Below are positions 62,035-64,000 of a stretch of 64,000 nucleotides of DNA, piece after piece. The stretch is from Pedobacter frigiditerrae (GTDB taxonomy: Bacteria > Bacteroidota > Bacteroidia > Sphingobacteriales > Sphingobacteriaceae): the NCBI RefSeq assembly GCF_004331645.1, contig NZ_SJSK01000001.1, forward strand, positions 1,426,001 through 1,490,000. Reading direction: 5' to 3'. The notes under the pieces are model-generated. The model saw only the letters and a program-made list of their open reading frames with translations. It was not told where the DNA came from and ran no database searches. The translations under genes and the position numbers were made by a program. The stretch's first letter is position 1; every line of letters starts with the position of its first letter.

Positions 62035-63495
62035 ATGAAACAAAATCTACAATTATACAATACTATTTCACGAAAAAAAGAAGTTTTTGAGCCCTTGCAT
62101 GCGCCTCACGTAGGTATGTATGTATGCGGCCCAACGGTTTACAGTGACGTACATTTGGGTAATTGTCGTACTTTTATTTCATTCGATTTAATCTTTAGGT
62201 ATCTAAAATATAGTGGCTACAAAGTTCGCTATGTAAGAAATATTACTGATGCTGGCCATTTGGAGGGAGATAGGGATGAGGGTGATGATAAATTTGCAAA
62301 AAGAGCAAAATTGGAACAATTGGAACCAATGGAAATTGTTCAGAAATATACTTTAGGTTTTCGAGAAGTAATGGGAATGTTTAACACATTGCCCCCAAGT
62401 ATTGAACCAACTGCAACTGGACATATCATTGAGCAAATTGAAATGATTAAAACCATTATAGCTAATGGTTATGCCTATGAAGTTGATGGCACAATTTATT
62501 TCGATGTAGAGAAATACAGCAAGCAATACAACTATACCATTTTAACCAATCGTAATCTCGAAGATATGTTGGCCAATACAAGAGAATTAGGTGGGCAAGA
62601 TGATAAACACGGGAGGTTAGATTTTGCATTATGGATTAAGGCTAAGCCAGAAACTTTAATGCAATGGGTGTCTCCATGGGGAATGGGTTTTCCAGGTTGG
62701 CATATCGAATGTTCTGCCATGAGCGCTAAGTATTTGGGGCAGGAATTTGATATTCATGGAGGTGGAATGGATTTGGCCGCAACACATCACACCAATGAGA
62801 TTGCTCAGTCTGAAGCTTGCAGTCATCATCAACCTGCAAAATATTGGATGCATACCAATATGTTAACGGTTAACGGAACACGTATGTCAAAATCTGCAGG
62901 TAATGGTTTTTTACCCGGGGAACTATTTACTGGTAATCATCCGCTGTTGCGAAAAGGATATAGCCCTATGACGGTTAAATTTTTTATGTTGCAAGCTCAC
63001 TACCGTAGTACGTTAGATTTTTCTAATGATGCTTTAGATGCATCTGAAAAAGGATTTAGGAGGTTGATGAACGCCCTAAGTTTATTGCCTAAATTAGTGG
63101 CAAGTGAACAGGGTGAAGTAGAAATTGACCCGATTCGTGTCAATTGCGAAAATGCGATGAATGATGATTTCAATAGCCCTGTTGTTATTGCTGAGCTTTT
63201 TGAGGCTGCTCGTATTATCAACACTGTTTATGATGGCGCAACAAAAATTAATTCAACAGAGTTAGATAAATTAAAAAACTTGATGAATGATTTTGTAGTT
63301 GATGTATTCGGCTTAAAAGATGAAGATACAAGCAATGCAGAGCTAAACGATGTATTAGATATGGTTATTGCCCTGCGAAAAGAAGCCAAGGAAAATAAAG
63401 ATTATGCTACTTCTGATCTAATCAGGGTTGGATTGCAAAATATTGGTATTCAATTAAAAGACAGTAAAGAAGGTACAACTTGGAGTAAATCTTAG
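62035..63495 (+). CDS. cysS: Cysteinyl-tRNA synthetase
   Basis: A 486-residue class I enzyme; I start at ATG 62035 (MKQNLQLYNTISRKKEVF), the normal N-terminus, since an upstream codon at 62008 adds nine extra residues. Zinc-ligand Cys in MYVCGPTVYSD, HIGH-equivalent HLGN, GWHIECSAM and the KMSKS-equivalent RMSKSAGN are present. It charges tRNA-Cys with cysteine. A -7-like TACATTTG lies just 4 bases before the start, so the transcript may have a very short leader. A small dyad (AAAGGCATCCCTTT) sits upstream. Confidence 0.96.
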   Translation: MKQNLQLYNTISRKKEVFEPLHAPHVGMYVCGPTVYSDVHLGNCRTFISFDLIFRYLKYSGYKVRYVRNITDAGHLEGDRDEGDDKFAKRAKLEQLEPMEIVQKYTLGFREVMGMFNTLPPSIEPTATGHIIEQIEMIKTIIANGYAYEVDGTIYFDVEKYSKQYNYTILTNRNLEDMLANTRELGGQDDKHGRLDFALWIKAKPETLMQWVSPWGMGFPGWHIECSAMSAKYLGQEFDIHGGGMDLAATHHTNEIAQSEACSHHQPAKYWMHTNMLTVNGTRMSKSAGNGFLPGELFTGNHPLLRKGYSPMTVKFFMLQAHYRSTLDFSNDALDASEKGFRRLMNALSLLPKLVASEQGEVEIDPIRVNCENAMNDDFNSPVVIAELFEAARIINTVYDGATKINSTELDKLKNLMNDFVVDVFGLKDEDTSNAELNDVLDMVIALRKEAKENKDYATSDLIRVGLQNIGIQLKDSKEGTTWSKS

Positions 63496-63499
63496 CAGA

Positions 63500-64000
63500 A
63501 TGAATAAAATTTTTATAATCCCTTTAATTGCGCTTTGCAGCTTTCTTGCTTGTACAAATGATAAAAAAACAACTGAAGAAACATCAGTCGTTAAATTATC
63601 ATCGCCAGATTTTAATGCAGATAGTGCATTTGCTTACACAAAGGCTCAAGTAGATTTCGGGCCAAGAATTCCATCGACTGAAGCCCACACTAATTGTTTA
63701 AATTATTTGGTTAAGAAATTCAAATCGTTTGGAGGAGAGGTTTTTGTTCAACAAGGTGCAGCTAAGACGTACGATGGTAAAAATCATCAATTGAAAAATA
63801 TCATTGTTGCTTTTAATCCAGAAAAGACACAACGAGTTTTAATTACTGCTCATTGGGATGCTCGTCCATTTTCTGATCAAGACCCTGATCCTAAAATGAA
63901 AAACAAACCTTTTGACGCAGCTAATGACGGAGCAAGTGGTGTTGCCATTATGTTAGAAATGGCTCGTCAAATTCAGCAAAAACAACCAAATGTGGGTGTA
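63500..64000 (+). CDS. M28-family peptidase lipoprotein, N-terminal part
   Basis: 167 codons before the window ends. The lipobox is in CSFLACTND near residue 18. Then FGPRIPSTEAHTNCLNYLVKKF, VLITAHWDARPF (metal His and Asp, near 116) and FDAANDGASGVAIML (Asp, near 140) match the M28 glutaminyl-peptide-cyclotransferase-like group of Bacteroidota. The catalytic Glu and last His lie beyond the window. It starts 4 bases after cysS and is probably in the same operon. Different from the PA-domain M28 enzyme at 16192. Confidence 0.85.
   Translation, partial: MNKIFIIPLIALCSFLACTNDKKTTEETSVVKLSSPDFNADSAFAYTKAQVDFGPRIPSTEAHTNCLNYLVKKFKSFGGEVFVQQGAAKTYDGKNHQLKNIIVAFNPEKTQRVLITAHWDARPFSDQDPDPKMKNKPFDAANDGASGVAIMLEMARQIQQKQPNVGV

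Noticed and set aside
1..64000. tRNA, rRNA, CRISPR or transposase
   Set aside because: None was seen on reading both strands; small RNAs without clear motifs could be missed.

Overview
The window looks like chromosomal DNA of a Sphingobacteriaceae-type Bacteroidota, most likely Pedobacter or a close relative. The basis is low GC, weak or absent Shine-Dalgarno sites, TAnnTTTG-like promoter boxes, a PorP/SprF with CHU_C-type cargo (type IX secretion), DUF1800/DUF1501 pairs, OMP beta-barrel/carboxypeptidase-regulatory receptors, and many dispersed intergenic inverted repeats. I found no rRNA, tRNA, CRISPR array, transposase, integrase or phage gene. Assignments rest on reading the sequence; no database search was run.

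Layout. 0-1.7 kb: end of a TetR regulator, a small HMA-like protein and an MFS exporter. 1.9-10.8 kb: secreted GH30 glycosidase, a giant WD40-caspase protein on the other strand, and a DUF1800/DUF1501 secreted pair. 10.9-16.0 kb: an accessory-looking block of two similarly built minus-strand modules. Each has an enzyme gene plus its regulator (SDR + Crp; serine hydrolase + AraC), a long inverted-repeat element just 3' of the enzyme gene, and a related non-coding repeat upstream of the regulator. 16.2-19.6 kb: secreted M28 peptidase, GHL10 glycoside hydrolase-like protein and a small protein. 19.6-24.0 kb: a four-gene type IX secretion surface operon. 24.2-30.6 kb: an RND efflux operon (adaptor, permease, TolC) with an N-acetylglucosamine kinase at its end. 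30.8-37.7 kb: M61 peptidase, small OMP, receiver proteins, pirin, a DisA/DACNV-like nucleotide-sensor protein, a small membrane protein and a SanA/YdcF protein.

37.7-40.1 kb: proBA for proline synthesis. 40.3-45.4 kb: PadR-PspC-OMP receptor-lipoprotein group. 45.4-51.9 kb: a large MG2/plug-type surface protein, nitroreductase, MsrA, a 2OG-Fe(II) oxygenase and an unrecognised protein. 52.1-53.6 kb: an XRE regulator facing a 54-bp perfect palindrome, then a double-glycine-leader cysteine-rich peptide gene interrupted by an in-frame TAG, then a DUF4369 protein lacking its usual thioredoxin domain. 53.7-57.2 kb: a serine hydrolase with a GH3-C-like N-terminal domain and a lipoprotein amidohydrolase. 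57.4-64 kb: mutL, two overlapping rhomboid genes, a membrane EEP phosphohydrolase, cysS and the start of an M28 lipoprotein peptidase, all co-directional and tightly packed.

The strongest candidates for something undescribed are the interrupted GG-leader peptide locus with its palindrome (52.1-53.6 kb), the two hairpin-bounded enzyme-plus-regulator modules (10.9-16.0 kb), the WD40-caspase protein and the DisA-like protein at 35.4 kb.
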